Assembly: GCA_039962225.1 (NCBI GenBank)
Contig: JAMPKV010000003.1
Coordinates: forward strand, 248,001-312,000
Length of the DNA stretch: 64,000 nt
Origin: Microcoleus sp. AS-A8
GTDB taxonomy: Bacteria; Cyanobacteriota; Cyanobacteriia; Cyanobacteriales; Coleofasciculaceae
Reading direction: 5' to 3'
Positions within the stretch are counted from its first letter, which is position 1, and each line of letters starts with the position of its first letter. Shown piece after piece: positions 20,540-29,368 of this stretch. A model generated the notes under the pieces. It saw only the letters and a program-made list of their open reading frames with translations, made no database searches and was not told the origin of the DNA. The position numbers were made by a program, and so were the translations under genes.

Positions 20540-20932
20540 TCCCTCAACCTCTGGACTACCTTTGGGGACGCTTTCAACGAATGTCCGGCATCGCTATCCC
20601 TGGGGAACCGATGGGTCAGCGATCGCTCTTTCTTAAGAAACATGTGGGTCATGCATCACTTTCTGCCCAACCCGAAGAGCGGATTTAATGCAAATAATTT
20701 TTGCGGAAGATGAAATAAGGTTCAAAAAAATGTAGAAGTTTGTACAACGAGCGAAATAATTAAGATTATTACTCTCTTCTAAGAAAAGTATTGCAAACCT
20801 AATCAAACAAATATTGCAATTTAACCTCAAACCCTCGAAAATTCCCCATAATTTAATCAGGCCAGAGTATAGAACTCACTTCATCTCAATTCAATTTAAG
20901 CTCATCCTTCAAACTATCAGGAGAGTCGTTTT
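20540..20932. other. A/T-rich intergenic region before the 50-aa gene
   Basis: 393 bp without a credible gene on either strand. It has a HIP1 site followed by CTTTCTTAAGAAA, then an A/T-rich leader. It probably holds the promoter of the gene at 20933. Confidence 0.4.
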
Positions 20933-21085
20933 ATGGGCATTTACAAACTGTTTAACAGTATCACCCAGTATATCTCTGAAGCGGTAGTCAGAATTTTTAG
21001 TCCCAGTGACGACGCTTATCCAATCATTGGGGTACAGCCTTTTAGTGGTGAACCCTTACAGGGTCATAAGAGAGCCGATTGGTAA
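20933..21085 (+). CDS. Small conserved protein, 50 aa
   Basis: The frame starts MGIYKLFNSITQYISEAVVR, continues through IFSPSDDAYPIIGVQPFSG and ends in HKRADW. The start has AGGAG 9 bp upstream, and a strong terminator follows 50 bp after the stop, so this is a complete single-gene unit. Short proteins with an amphipathic N-terminal helix and IFSPSDD-Y-P--GVQPF are found across filamentous cyanobacteria (often mislabelled isochorismate synthase). The helix could lie on a membrane. Function unknown. Confidence 0.8.
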   Translation: MGIYKLFNSITQYISEAVVRIFSPSDDAYPIIGVQPFSGEPLQGHKRADW

Positions 21086-21135
21086 CGACTAACAATAGCC
21101 ATTTTTGACCCTTTTTATCAGTCAATACTCAAGAA

Positions 21136-21173
21136 GTTGGTGGAGATTTAGGCATTTTCTCCACCGACTTTTT
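21136..21173 (+). terminator. Rho-independent terminator for the 50-aa gene
   Basis: GTTGGTGGAGA pairs with TCTCCACCGAC (11 bp, one G-T) around an 11-nt loop and is followed by TTTTT. Confidence 0.88.
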
Positions 21174-22067
21174 GGCCTCTATATTTTAAAACCCATGGCA
21201 TACAAAATTTGGGTCAATCCTCGTGATTTTCTTCAATTAATCAGGAGTAATTGACCAGACATTTTGCTATAAAAACTTCTAGTTCTATCGTAAGTTTCGA
21301 CTAGAACTTGAGTAAGAAGCGAAAATCAATCAACTCATTGCAAAACTTAATCTTAAATCCCTAATTGGTTGACACGACAAAATCTCCTTTTGAAATAAAA
21401 TATAAACCCCCAACTCCCCTGAGAGTCAGAGGTTTAATTTTATATTCCTATAGCAAGCCTAAATGATTAATGAGAGCCTCTATTCTTTCGTCTGCGTCCT
21501 GGTGTGTCCTCTGCGGTTCCTTAAAAAGGTCTGTCTCACAAATCAAAGTTAGGATTGCTATCGTGTTTCTTCAGCTAGACCCCTAAACGTCTACTACCTC
21601 AGACCGCTCTGATGGGGAGTTTAGTCCCCCTTTGGTAGCAATAAGGTGAAGGAAGCGACAAAAACTTCACACCGTTTCTAGTCAGCCGTTTTATTTGCAC
21701 CGTCTGTATATCTGACGTCGCTCTCCTCCGATATACAGTTATGGGCCACTGCGGTATAACTCCCAACCGGTACGATTTCTATTCGCCTACTAGACTCACA
21801 CAGAACCCAATTCGCTCTATCGCTCTACAGGCAGAAGAGCTAATAATTGGCTGTCAGCCTAGGGGGACAAACTCAATTTCACTACTGTAAATAATGGCAC
21901 AAACTAGAATGTTCTTTTTTTAAAAGATATAAAGTTTTTCCTGAGAGAGAGGAGCGAATGCAACGATACCGTAACATTTGAGTCTGTCGAAGGAGCGGTG
22001 AACTCTATTGCAACCCTTTCACTCAGGGCAAACCGCTAGACGGGATCAATGTGAGCGGCATGGAAAA
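21174..22067. other. Long non-coding region, ~890 bp
   Basis: No protein gene on either strand. It includes a TTGACA (21368-21373) followed by A/T-rich sequence, a CCTCTGCGGTTCC repeat fragment (about 21509-21521), the foldable block at 21580-21866, and a T7 run at 21915-21921. Confidence 0.6.
21580..21866. ncRNA. Candidate structured RNA of unknown class
   Basis: Ten or so helices can be drawn, nested without crossing. CCCCTA (21580-21585) pairs with TAGGGG (21860-21865) and encloses: CTACC/GGTAG (21594/21634) holding TCAGA/TCTGA and GGGGA/TCCCC hairpins as a three-way junction; GTGAAG/CTTCAC (21646/21665); TCTAGT/ACTAGA (21677/21789) holding a perfect 9-bp stem CTGTATATC/GATATACAG (21704/21730); and CCAATT/AATTGG (21807/21845) holding GCTCT/AGAGC. 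I found no RNase P, tmRNA, SRP or cobalamin-riboswitch signature. Strand is undecided. Helices this short can arise by chance, so this is a lead, not a call. Confidence 0.35.
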
Positions 22068-22760
22068 TCACAAGGACAAGTGTCGAAGTTGATACTGTTT
22101 TTGATTGAACTGTTTTTGTTCTAGCGTTAATAAGTTGTACTCGATCGGGGGTCGCATATCCCACTGGACTTCGGCAAACATCAACAAACTCACTGCCATC
22201 ATGATGCCGGTGGAGACAAATTGCAAACTACCTGTATAGGGTAAGGCGGCAATACCGCAAAGATGAACGAGTCCAGCGAGGATAAAGGCACGCGATCGCA
22301 TCCCCACTCCTGTACAAAAGTAACCAACAGCACTTAACCCTAACCACAGCGGACACAGACGCATTAACACTTCTCCCCAACCCAGGAAGATACTCAGGTC
22401 TGTTACAACAAGCCCTCCCAGCATCAGGCTGACCCAACAATACAGTACCCACTGCAAGCGCTCGACCTTGACCCAAAAGTGAGTCAAGAACACCATCACA
22501 CTCGTACCGATGAGGGTGAGTACTGTCCAAATTACGGCTTGAATAACCCAGCTAATGGGAAGAAATTGAGCTGTTATAAAAATAACACCTGAAATCAGAC
22601 CCCAAAGGATAAATACTTGGTCAATTCGAGTGTAAAAACCAGAAATTAGGGTCTTATCTCCAATTCGGAGGTGAATGCGTAACAACCCTTGACGGTCTTG
22701 ATAATCGAGTGATTCTTGCTTGTTCCGGAGAATGGGTTCTGTGGGATTGAAGAAAGTCAT
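22068..22760 (-). CDS. Multi-spanning membrane protein of unknown function
   Basis: 230 aa with about six hydrophobic spans from residue 48 (VFILWGLISGVIFITAQFLP) to ~197, between a charged N-terminal segment and a Gln-rich C-terminal tail (LEQKQFNQKQYQLRHL). No transporter signature is recognisable. Looks like a conserved cyanobacterial integral membrane protein. ATG start at 22760 without a strong ribosome binding site. Confidence 0.75.
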   Translation of the reverse strand: MTFFNPTEPILRNKQESLDYQDRQGLLRIHLRIGDKTLISGFYTRIDQVFILWGLISGVIFITAQFLPISWVIQAVIWTVLTLIGTSVMVFLTHFWVKVERLQWVLYCWVSLMLGGLVVTDLSIFLGWGEVLMRLCPLWLGLSAVGYFCTGVGMRSRAFILAGLVHLCGIAALPYTGSLQFVSTGIMMAVSLLMFAEVQWDMRPPIEYNLLTLEQKQFNQKQYQLRHLSL

Positions 22761-23100
22761 CAGGGGTCTATCGTTCGGGATATGTTGCTGCGGTTATCAG
22801 TCAATTGTAGTAATATATCTTCACCTATCTTAAAGATAGTACATAATCCAAAAGAAAGATTTATCCTAATATTCATTAAGATTATTGGTTGCTTTGGGAT
22901 TTAAGGTGATCAGCGTTGCTAGTGCTGTAGACCGTTAAATCTCTCCAAATTAAGTGGCGTAAGGGAGAGAATCGGTATCAAACTATATAGTTTTGAGTAT
23001 AGTGGCGAGTTCCACCATCCAACTTCAGCAAAATGGCTGAAAACCCAAAGAGAAATTCAGTACTTTGGCTGAACATCAAAAACCCAAAATACTCTAGGGA
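22761..23100. other. Intergenic region, 340 bp
   Basis: Contains a 15-bp dyad CTATCTT-A-AAGATAG (22825-22839) about 65 bp upstream of the membrane-protein start, a possible operator. No gene seen. Confidence 0.35.
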
Positions 23101-23811
23101 TCAACCGCCCAAGGGAAGAAGTACGCTCAAGTAATAAGCCAGTGCAGCACTCCCCAAAGGAACGGTGAGATTATCAATCCCAAGCTTGGAGAAGGATTCT
23201 AAAGCCGTGGCAACAATTGCGATCGCCACTGGCACCAACCAAGTTTGCCAAACGTTGCCCTGGACGCTCAAAAGAATCAAGCAACTGACGGCATAGCTTG
23301 TCAGAGCCATTGTCAAAGAGCCTTCCCAGCTTTTTTTCATTCCCCAGACTTCATAAGGATGTTGACCAAACTTCTGACCGATGAGTCCAGCGAGTCCATC
23401 GCCCCAAGTCATTACCAAAATACCCATAGCCGCATAGTGGAATTGCTGGAGCGGCCAAAACCAGGCGACGAGGACACCGATACTAATCGCATAAAAGAAT
23501 GTCCCCAAGCTTTTGCGCCCGACGCTGTTAATACCGGGCAGGATCGGGATGTAATAAGACAAAAGCGCAATCAGACTGGCGATAATTGAGGCCGAGATGC
23601 CCACCCAAGCGGGGATTTGCAGCCACCAAGCCACCAAAATCACGTTGCCGGTGCCGATATGGACGACCTTACGCGCCAGTTCTGAACTCCTGCCACTACG
23701 GCGATGTAGCGTCTCTGCAAATAAGACAATGGCTCCTAAACCGACTCCAACAATACTAATTTGGAGCCATAATTCTGGAGTTGATTCTAACCAGGGTATA
23801 GATTGAAACAA
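23101..23811 (-). CDS. Phytol kinase-like (VTE5/diacylglycerol-polyprenol kinase family) membrane enzyme
   Basis: Probably phosphorylates phytol freed from chlorophyll so that it can be reused for tocopherol or phylloquinone. Six to seven membrane spans; family motifs are [55 protein letters not shown], and [18 protein letters not shown]. Length of 236 aa fits bacterial VTE5 homologues. The likely start is TTG at 23811. The first residues ([10 protein letters not shown]) match the N-terminus of the unrelated regulator at 24385-24756. Divergent from yidD. Confidence 0.85.
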   Translation of the reverse strand: MFQSIPWLESTPELWLQISIVGVGLGAIVLFAETLHRRSGRSSELARKVVHIGTGNVILVAWWLQIPAWVGISASIIASLIALLSYYIPILPGINSVGRKSLGTFFYAISIGVLVAWFWPLQQFHYAAMGILVMTWGDGLAGLIGQKFGQHPYEVWGMKKSWEGSLTMALTSYAVSCLILLSVQGNVWQTWLVPVAIAIVATALESFSKLGIDNLTVPLGSAALAYYLSVLLPLGG

Positions 23812-23871
23812 GGACTTCTTGAGACAAAAATTACAACCTCTTTATCACTCTATCGAGATTTCGGGCCCAGA

Positions 23872-24108
23872 ATGAAAATCTTACTAATTTGGCTAATCCG
23901 GGGCTACCGTCGTTTTATTTCTCCCCTCTTTCCACCCGTTTGCCGCTTTCAGCCGACGTGTTCGAGCTATGCGATCCAAGCCATCGAACGGTTTGGGACT
24001 TGGCGCGGTAGCTGGCTAGCGATGAGGCGAATCTTGCGCTGTCATCCCTTCCATCCAGGGGGATACGATCCCGTACCACCTCAGGTGAGTTGCTCAGACG
24101 ATGAATAA
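23872..24108 (+). CDS. yidD: Membrane protein insertion efficiency factor YidD
   Basis: Small membrane-associated protein that assists YidC/Oxa1 insertion. The family core is complete: [34 protein letters not shown] and [15 protein letters not shown] place the start at the ATG 23872 ([15 protein letters not shown]) which gives 78 aa, the usual length; frames reaching back to 23803 would overlap the phytol kinase gene. Four conserved Cys/His positions are kept. Confidence 0.93.
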   Translation: MKILLIWLIRGYRRFISPLFPPVCRFQPTCSSYAIQAIERFGTWRGSWLAMRRILRCHPFHPGGYDPVPPQVSCSDDE

Positions 24109-24384
24109 ACCCATCCAGATTTGATTTGTAGCTCTGAAGCTTTGTCATGGCACAGCCATAATCCTTGTATCGAAAATCGTATTAGGCGGTGTCATCGGTA
24201 CTCACTCAGGATTCGGTCAGGAAAGGTTAACACTGCGGAGCTGTTAAGATTTGCACCAAGACGTTGAGTGAATGCTGTCAAAGAGTCCCCTGAAGCCAAG
24301 TGGCCTCACAGAGAATCCCCGCAACCTCTCAATGTCCAAATGAAGCAAACCGCCAATACTTTACGCACGAGATGAAGCCACCAG

Positions 24385-24756
24385 CTAAGAAAGCGCTTGA
24401 TCATTGGGTGTGGGTAAGGGACAGCAGTTGACATCATTTATACAAACTTTGCCCCACTGTAAGGCCCAACGTACCAACGCTACCCGGTTATCGGTCGATG
24501 TCTTGGTCAGGATGTTGCTGATGTGATTATCGACCGTGCGCTTACTAATTTCTAGCTGCTGGGCAATTTCCTGATTGGTTAAACCCGCGGCTACTAGTTC
24601 GATGATTTGTACTTCGCGATCGCTAAGGGACGCGGGGGTGTATGACTCGCCACCAGCCATAGGTATTTTGCCCTTGGTATATCTACTTACCATTTTAGAA
24701 GATTGTTTATTGAGACTACCTGAGAGAGACTCCAGCCAAGGAATCGATTCAAACAT
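24385..24756 (-). CDS. pedR: LuxR-type regulator, PedR-like
   Basis: A single GerE/LuxR helix-turn-helix domain: LSDREVQIIELVAAGLTNQE, IAQQLEISKRTVDNHISNIL. The tail WALQWGKVCINDVNCC keeps Cys residues. This combination fits PedR of Synechocystis, which responds to photosynthetic electron flow through thioredoxin; Cys in this tail would be the redox target (inference). There is no receiver domain. Start chosen at ATG 24756; a TTG 9 bp upstream and an ATG at 24660 (90-aa form, closer to the usual size) are alternatives. Convergent with yidD. Confidence 0.75.
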   Translation of the reverse strand: MFESIPWLESLSGSLNKQSSKMVSRYTKGKIPMAGGESYTPASLSDREVQIIELVAAGLTNQEIAQQLEISKRTVDNHISNILTKTSTDNRVALVRWALQWGKVCINDVNCCPLPTPNDQALS

Positions 24757-25002
24757 CTGAGGCAAGAGCTTCCAGTTCCACTCCTTATTAGGGTGATGAG
24801 CCTGTTAAGCTTGCCCAGCGAGGATTCTCCCCTAGCAAAGGAGAAAAACTCCTTGATTTATTAAGTATATATACATGAGTAAAAATATCTATTATTTTCT
24901 AAAGGATTAACCAGGTGTATGAGAAATTTCCTTCTAAAGATGAAGGAACAAGGATAGAAATCAGAAGATCGTCACGCCTCTGGTAGTCTGAAAGCAGTCG
25001 AG

Positions 25003-25986
25003 ATGTATGCAGCCGTGACCAATCCTCGTGTACTCTGCCTGGGTGAAATTTTGTTTGACCTTCTAGCCGATCAGCTAGGGCGATCGCTTGAAAACGTTGA
25101 ATCCTGGACTCCTTACCCAGGAGGTGCTCCAGCCAATGTTGCCTGTGCCTTGGTGAAGCTGGGAACCCCTGCTGGCTTTATCGGTTGTGTGGGACAGGAT
25201 GAAGCCGGAGACGATTTAGTTCAGTTATTGCAGGAAGTTGGGGTGGATAGCACCGGCGTCCAGCGCCATCCAACGGCACCCACGCGAAACGTTTACGTCG
25301 TGCGTTCTGAGCAGGGAGATCGCGAGTTTGCCGGGTTTGGCGAACTGGATACCTCGAAATTTGCCGACGCCTTCCTCCAATCATCCAAGTTACCGGAGTC
25401 TTTATTTGAAGCCGCTGATTTTTTAGTGTTAGGAACGTTGGAGTTGGCTTATCCTCAAACACGAGAAGCGATTCAAAAAGCCCTGCGCTTTGCAGAACTG
25501 TATGATGTCAAAGTATTAGTGGATATCAACTGGCGTCCCATGTTCTGGCCCGATCCCAGTGAGGCTAAGCCACTGGTTCAGGAGATTTTGCACAAAGTCG
25601 ATTTTCTCAAGATTGCTAAGGAAGAAGCGGAATTATTCTTTGATACTACAGATGCAGGTGCAATTACCCATCGTCTTGGCTCAGTCGAAGGCGTCTTAGT
25701 GACGGATGGCGACAAAGGCTGTGCCTACTGCTTGAGTGACCATGAAGATAAGATTCCAGCTTTTTCCATGGCTACCAAGGATACGACGGGTGCTGGAGAT
25801 GGTTTTGTCGCCGGGTTTGTTCATCAGTTGTGTCAACATGGGCTTAAGAGCCTTGTTGATGCTGAATCAGCGAAGAATGTTGTGAAATATGCTAGTGCCG
25901 TGGGCGCACTGACGACCTTGAAACCGGGTGCGATCGCGGCTCAACCCACAGCCCAAGAGGTAGAAGCATTTCTCAAGGAACACTAA
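25003..25986 (+). CDS. Fructokinase / PfkB-family sugar kinase
   Basis: Ribokinase-fold kinase of 327 aa. The N-terminal substrate motif is PYPGGAPANVACALVKLG and the C-terminal signature with the catalytic Asp is DTTGAGDGFVAGF near residue 260-272. Similar cyanobacterial enzymes phosphorylate fructose from sucrose breakdown. ATG start at 25003. Single-gene unit with a terminator at 26057. Confidence 0.92.
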   Translation: MYAAVTNPRVLCLGEILFDLLADQLGRSLENVESWTPYPGGAPANVACALVKLGTPAGFIGCVGQDEAGDDLVQLLQEVGVDSTGVQRHPTAPTRNVYVVRSEQGDREFAGFGELDTSKFADAFLQSSKLPESLFEAADFLVLGTLELAYPQTREAIQKALRFAELYDVKVLVDINWRPMFWPDPSEAKPLVQEILHKVDFLKIAKEEAELFFDTTDAGAITHRLGSVEGVLVTDGDKGCAYCLSDHEDKIPAFSMATKDTTGAGDGFVAGFVHQLCQHGLKSLVDAESAKNVVKYASAVGALTTLKPGAIAAQPTAQEVEAFLKEH

Positions 25987-26056
25987 AGCGTCATCTTTAG
26001 CCAGGTGAAACTCTTACCTGACAATCTGGGACATCAGTCGATAACTCAACCATCCA

Positions 26057-26095
26057 AACCCGTCCTAAGACAGCATTTTGTTGGACGGGTTTTGT
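26057..26095 (+). terminator. Rho-independent terminator after the fructokinase gene
   Basis: AACCCGTCC pairs with GGACGGGTT across a 17-nt loop, followed by TTGTATATTTT. It lies 70 bp past the stop and only 25 bp before the next gene, so it separates the two. Confidence 0.8.
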
Positions 26096-26116
26096 ATATT
26101 TTAATTTTGAATTAAT

Positions 26117-27376
26117 ATGACTACTGACCAACTCCTGCGAAACATAATTGCCAATCAAATTGCCGCTGAACCCAAGCACCGCATTACCTTCGCGGATTAC
26201 ATGGACTTGGCACTCTATCACCCAGAACAGGGATATTACGCAACAGGTGCCGTCAACATTGGCTCAGAGGGCGACTTTTTTACCTCACCTCACTTAAGTA
26301 GAGATTTCGGGGAGTTATTGGCTGAGCAGTTTGCCAAAATGTGGGATATTTTAGGACACCCGATGCCTTTTACCTTAATGGAAATGGGAGCAGGTCAAGG
26401 GTTGTTGGCGGCAGATGTATTGTATTACCTGCATCGGCATTACCCAGACTGTTTTGAGGCGTTAGAGTACATCATTATCGAAAAAGCCGCAGGACTAATT
26501 TATCAGCAACAACAACAGCTACATCGGTTAAAAATAGGGGACAAAGCGTTACCTTTACGATGGTGTTCGTTAGAAGAAATCCCCGAAAATTCAATTATAG
26601 GTTGCTGTTTCTCCAATGAGCTAATTGATGCTTTTCCTGTACATCAAGTTGTAATCGAAGGGGGGCAAATCAAGGAAATTTATGTGACAACAGCTAATAC
26701 TGGTATTGATAACATAACGTTAGACGCACAAGCACCGTCTGAAACTAACTTTGTCGAAATCACAGATACTCTATCAACCTCTAAATTAACCGACTATTTC
26801 GACTTCATCGGTATTGACTTATTATCAGGTACTTACCCGGAAGGTTATCGCACCGAAGTTAATTTAGCCGCTTTGGATTGGTTAAAGACTGTCACCAAGC
26901 GATTGCACCGAGGATTTTTATTAACAATTGATTATGGTTACTCGGCTGATCGCTATTATCAGCCAGCGCGTCATCAAGGGACGTTGCAATGTTATTACCA
27001 GCATCAGCATCATGACAACCCCTATTTGTATATTGGACAGCAGGATATTACCGCCCATGTCAACTTTACTGCTCTAGAACGTCAAGGGGAATTGTGCGGT
27101 TTGCGTAAGGTTGGGTTCACTCAGCAGGGGTTGTTTTTAATGGCATTGGGATTAGGCGATCGCATTGCGGCACTTTCTGCAAGGGATAGCGATCGGGGAA
27201 ATGCGATCGCGAAAGGCCAAGATGTGATAAAAATCATGCAGCGTCGTCAGATTTTACATCAGTTGATGGACCCAATGGGACTGGGGGGTTTTGGTGTTCT
27301 GGTTCAGAGTAAGGGATTAAAGCAACAGGAAGAACAAGTGCCACTCAAAGGATTGATTGTACCGCCAATGTTTTAA
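26117..27376 (+). CDS. MidA/NDUFAF7-family SAM-dependent methyltransferase
   Basis: N-terminal signature ITFADYMDLALYHPEQGYY, then SPHLSRDFGELLAEQ and the SAM-binding MEMGAGQGLLAADV. FSNELIDAFPVH and LTIDYGYSADRYY are also typical. The mitochondrial relative NDUFAF7 methylates an Arg of a complex I subunit; whether the cyanobacterial enzyme acts on NDH-1 is not known. Length of 419 aa is normal. Spacing is tight after the upstream terminator. Confidence 0.9.
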   Translation: MTTDQLLRNIIANQIAAEPKHRITFADYMDLALYHPEQGYYATGAVNIGSEGDFFTSPHLSRDFGELLAEQFAKMWDILGHPMPFTLMEMGAGQGLLAADVLYYLHRHYPDCFEALEYIIIEKAAGLIYQQQQQLHRLKIGDKALPLRWCSLEEIPENSIIGCCFSNELIDAFPVHQVVIEGGQIKEIYVTTANTGIDNITLDAQAPSETNFVEITDTLSTSKLTDYFDFIGIDLLSGTYPEGYRTEVNLAALDWLKTVTKRLHRGFLLTIDYGYSADRYYQPARHQGTLQCYYQHQHHDNPYLYIGQQDITAHVNFTALERQGELCGLRKVGFTQQGLFLMALGLGDRIAALSARDSDRGNAIAKGQDVIKIMQRRQILHQLMDPMGLGGFGVLVQSKGLKQQEEQVPLKGLIVPPMF

Positions 27377-27438
27377 TTTTTTCTGCTTTACAGCAGTTCT
27401 TAGTTGCGTGAAGTACATCAGAAAAACCCCCATCCCCC

Positions 27439-28488
27439 TCAACTCACACTCACCACTGCCATAGATTGAGACACTTTCACCAAAGCTTCCTGAACTACCT
27501 CAGAACCCGCACCAGGAATACATGACTTTTCTGTCAAAATACGCTTCCATGCTCTACTTCCCGGTTGTCCCGAAAACAATTGCAGCATGTGCCGGGTAAT
27601 TTTATTCAGCTTCAGTCCCTTCGCCACCCAGAAATCAATATAGGAACACATCACTTCAGCTACTTCATGACGAGTTAGGGGTGTACCTTCCTCACCGTAA
27701 ATCTCAGAATCAGCCGGTGCAAACAAGTAAGGATTGTCGTAAGCGGCACGTCCAATCATCACCGCATCCACAAGTTTTAGCTGATCTTTCGCCTGTTCTA
27801 AGTGAGTGAATCCCCCATTAATTTCAACGAATAGGTGAGGGAATTCCTGTTTGAGGCGATGCACATCACCATAACGCAAAGGGGGAATATCGCGATTTTC
27901 CTTGGGGCTTAAACCCTGAAGCCAAGCCTTGCGGGCGTGGACAGTAAAGCGCTGACAGCCTGCATCTGAGACAATACGAACAAAGTTAACCATATCCTCA
28001 TAGCGATCGCACTCATCAATCCCAATACGATGCTTGACTGTAACAGGGATATTCACCGCCTCAATCATCGCTTCTACAGCCTTTGCTACCCGTTCCGGTT
28101 GTGCCATCAGGCAAGCCCCAAAGTTCCCATCTTGCACTCGACTGCTGGGGCAACCCACGTTGAGATTAATCTCGTCGTAGCCCATATTCTCAGCAATTCG
28201 CGCACATTCCGCTAATTCTTTTGGGTTATCGCCCCCGACTTGAAGCGCTAGGGGTTTTTCTTCAGGGGAGAAACCCAGTAGATGTTCTTTGTCGCCATGT
28301 AGAATTGCCGCACTAGTGACCATCTCGGTATAGAGTAGGGTGCGGCGGGTAATTTGCCGCATGAAATAGCGAAAGTGGCGATCGGTTCGATCCATCATCG
28401 GCGCAACACTTAAGGGGTTACCGCTATTGAGTACCGTGAGTTCGGTACAAAGCGGATTGGGAACAATAGCTGTGCTGAGATGGCTCAT
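27439..28488 (-). CDS. dusA: tRNA-dihydrouridine synthase DusA
   Basis: Flavoenzyme reducing uridine in the tRNA D-loop. Motifs: SVAPMMDRTDRHFRYFMRQI, LALQVGGDNPKELAECA, INLNVGCPSSRVQDGNFGAC (with the catalytic Cys in GACLM), HARKAWLQGLSPKENR, which marks the DusA subgroup, and EINGGFTH. TIM-barrel plus C-terminal helical domain; 349 aa. Stands alone, convergent with the methyltransferase gene. Confidence 0.95.
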   Translation of the reverse strand: MSHLSTAIVPNPLCTELTVLNSGNPLSVAPMMDRTDRHFRYFMRQITRRTLLYTEMVTSAAILHGDKEHLLGFSPEEKPLALQVGGDNPKELAECARIAENMGYDEINLNVGCPSSRVQDGNFGACLMAQPERVAKAVEAMIEAVNIPVTVKHRIGIDECDRYEDMVNFVRIVSDAGCQRFTVHARKAWLQGLSPKENRDIPPLRYGDVHRLKQEFPHLFVEINGGFTHLEQAKDQLKLVDAVMIGRAAYDNPYLFAPADSEIYGEEGTPLTRHEVAEVMCSYIDFWVAKGLKLNKITRHMLQLFSGQPGSRAWKRILTEKSCIPGAGSEVVQEALVKVSQSMAVVSVS

Positions 28489-28617
28489 TCGAGTTTGGCT
28501 TTTGAAATCTGAGGGTTTATTGAAGCGATCGCATCCAGTTCTAGACTAGCAATCTGGTTTAACACTCGTTGTTTAGGCACTATGCCAGCAGCTACAGTTG
28601 CGTATACCACAGGGTAA

Positions 28618-28637
28618 GGGCACGACATGTCGTGCCC
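28618..28637. repeat. Perfect 20-bp palindrome GGGCACGACATGTCGTGCCC
   Basis: A dispersed palindrome often seen between cyanobacterial genes. It sits between dusA and the secreted-protein gene. No T-run follows on either strand. Confidence 0.6.
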
Positions 28638-28672
28638 CTACTCGCTATCTTTAGTTTTGACAATAGCGCTCC

Positions 28673-29206
28673 TTATTTCTGAAGAATCGGTGGATATTCT
28701 AGCTCTGCTTCCCAGAAATAAACGCGATCGCAATATTTGTATTGATTAGAACAAATAGTTTCAATCGCCACATTACTAGTGGGCGTGACATCTAACGTTA
28801 CAACTTCTCCTTGTCCCGGAGAAACAGTTCTAGCTTCAGCCCTTTGCCCATCCAAGTAAATGTTGACATTAACTGGAGGACTACCTCTGTCGTTGTCGCG
28901 CATTCCAAATGATAACCTCAGCCGTTGAAAGATTACTCCTCGCTCATTCGGTTGAAGTTTACACGTCATTGAGGCAGCACGATTCCCCGGCCCCATAAAT
29001 AACCTTGATGTGTAAACCGCTCTACCGACAGAAACATCTTCAGTCCGACGCAACCAGTTACCAATTCCTGTATTAACACACGGTTGCCTAAGGAGAAATA
29101 TGGACAGGGGTGCCTCTTGAGCCATTGGCTCACCTTGAGGGGCAAGAGTCAACAACAGTGCGGTACTGGCAAGGACTGCGCTAATTAACTGGGTCTTTTT
29201 TGACAT
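28673..29206 (-). CDS. Secreted protein of unknown function, 177 aa
   Basis: A signal peptide (KKTQLISAVLASTALLLTLA) is followed by a mature region with four Cys and an all-beta, NPCBM/galactose-binding-like pattern (VNVNIYLDGQRAEARTVSPG; TSNVAIETICSNQYKYCDRV). The family resemblance to carbohydrate-binding NPCBM domains is my inference. ATG 29206. It lies between nanE and dusA on the same strand but with ~160-bp gaps on both sides. Confidence 0.75.
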   Translation of the reverse strand: MSKKTQLISAVLASTALLLTLAPQGEPMAQEAPLSIFLLRQPCVNTGIGNWLRRTEDVSVGRAVYTSRLFMGPGNRAASMTCKLQPNERGVIFQRLRLSFGMRDNDRGSPPVNVNIYLDGQRAEARTVSPGQGEVVTLDVTPTSNVAIETICSNQYKYCDRVYFWEAELEYPPILQK

Positions 29207-29368
29207 TGAGAGACTGCAAACGCAACAAATCTCAACCTACATTATTCCACAGGGCAATTTTATACTTAGTTGGATTCACACCGCTAATTTTCTATGGGTA
29301 ACTCTGGCATACTCCTAATCCCGACCATCTGTGGTGACTCGAAGACAAGCCGTAAATCTCGCCAATCA

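Noticed and set aside
21739-21770. GGGCCACTG in the structured region as a cobalamin riboswitch element
   Set aside because: The B12-box and the other conserved loops of the riboswitch are absent and no B12 gene follows.
28618-28637. 20-bp palindrome as a terminator
   Set aside because: No T-run on either strand; it is a common dispersed palindrome.
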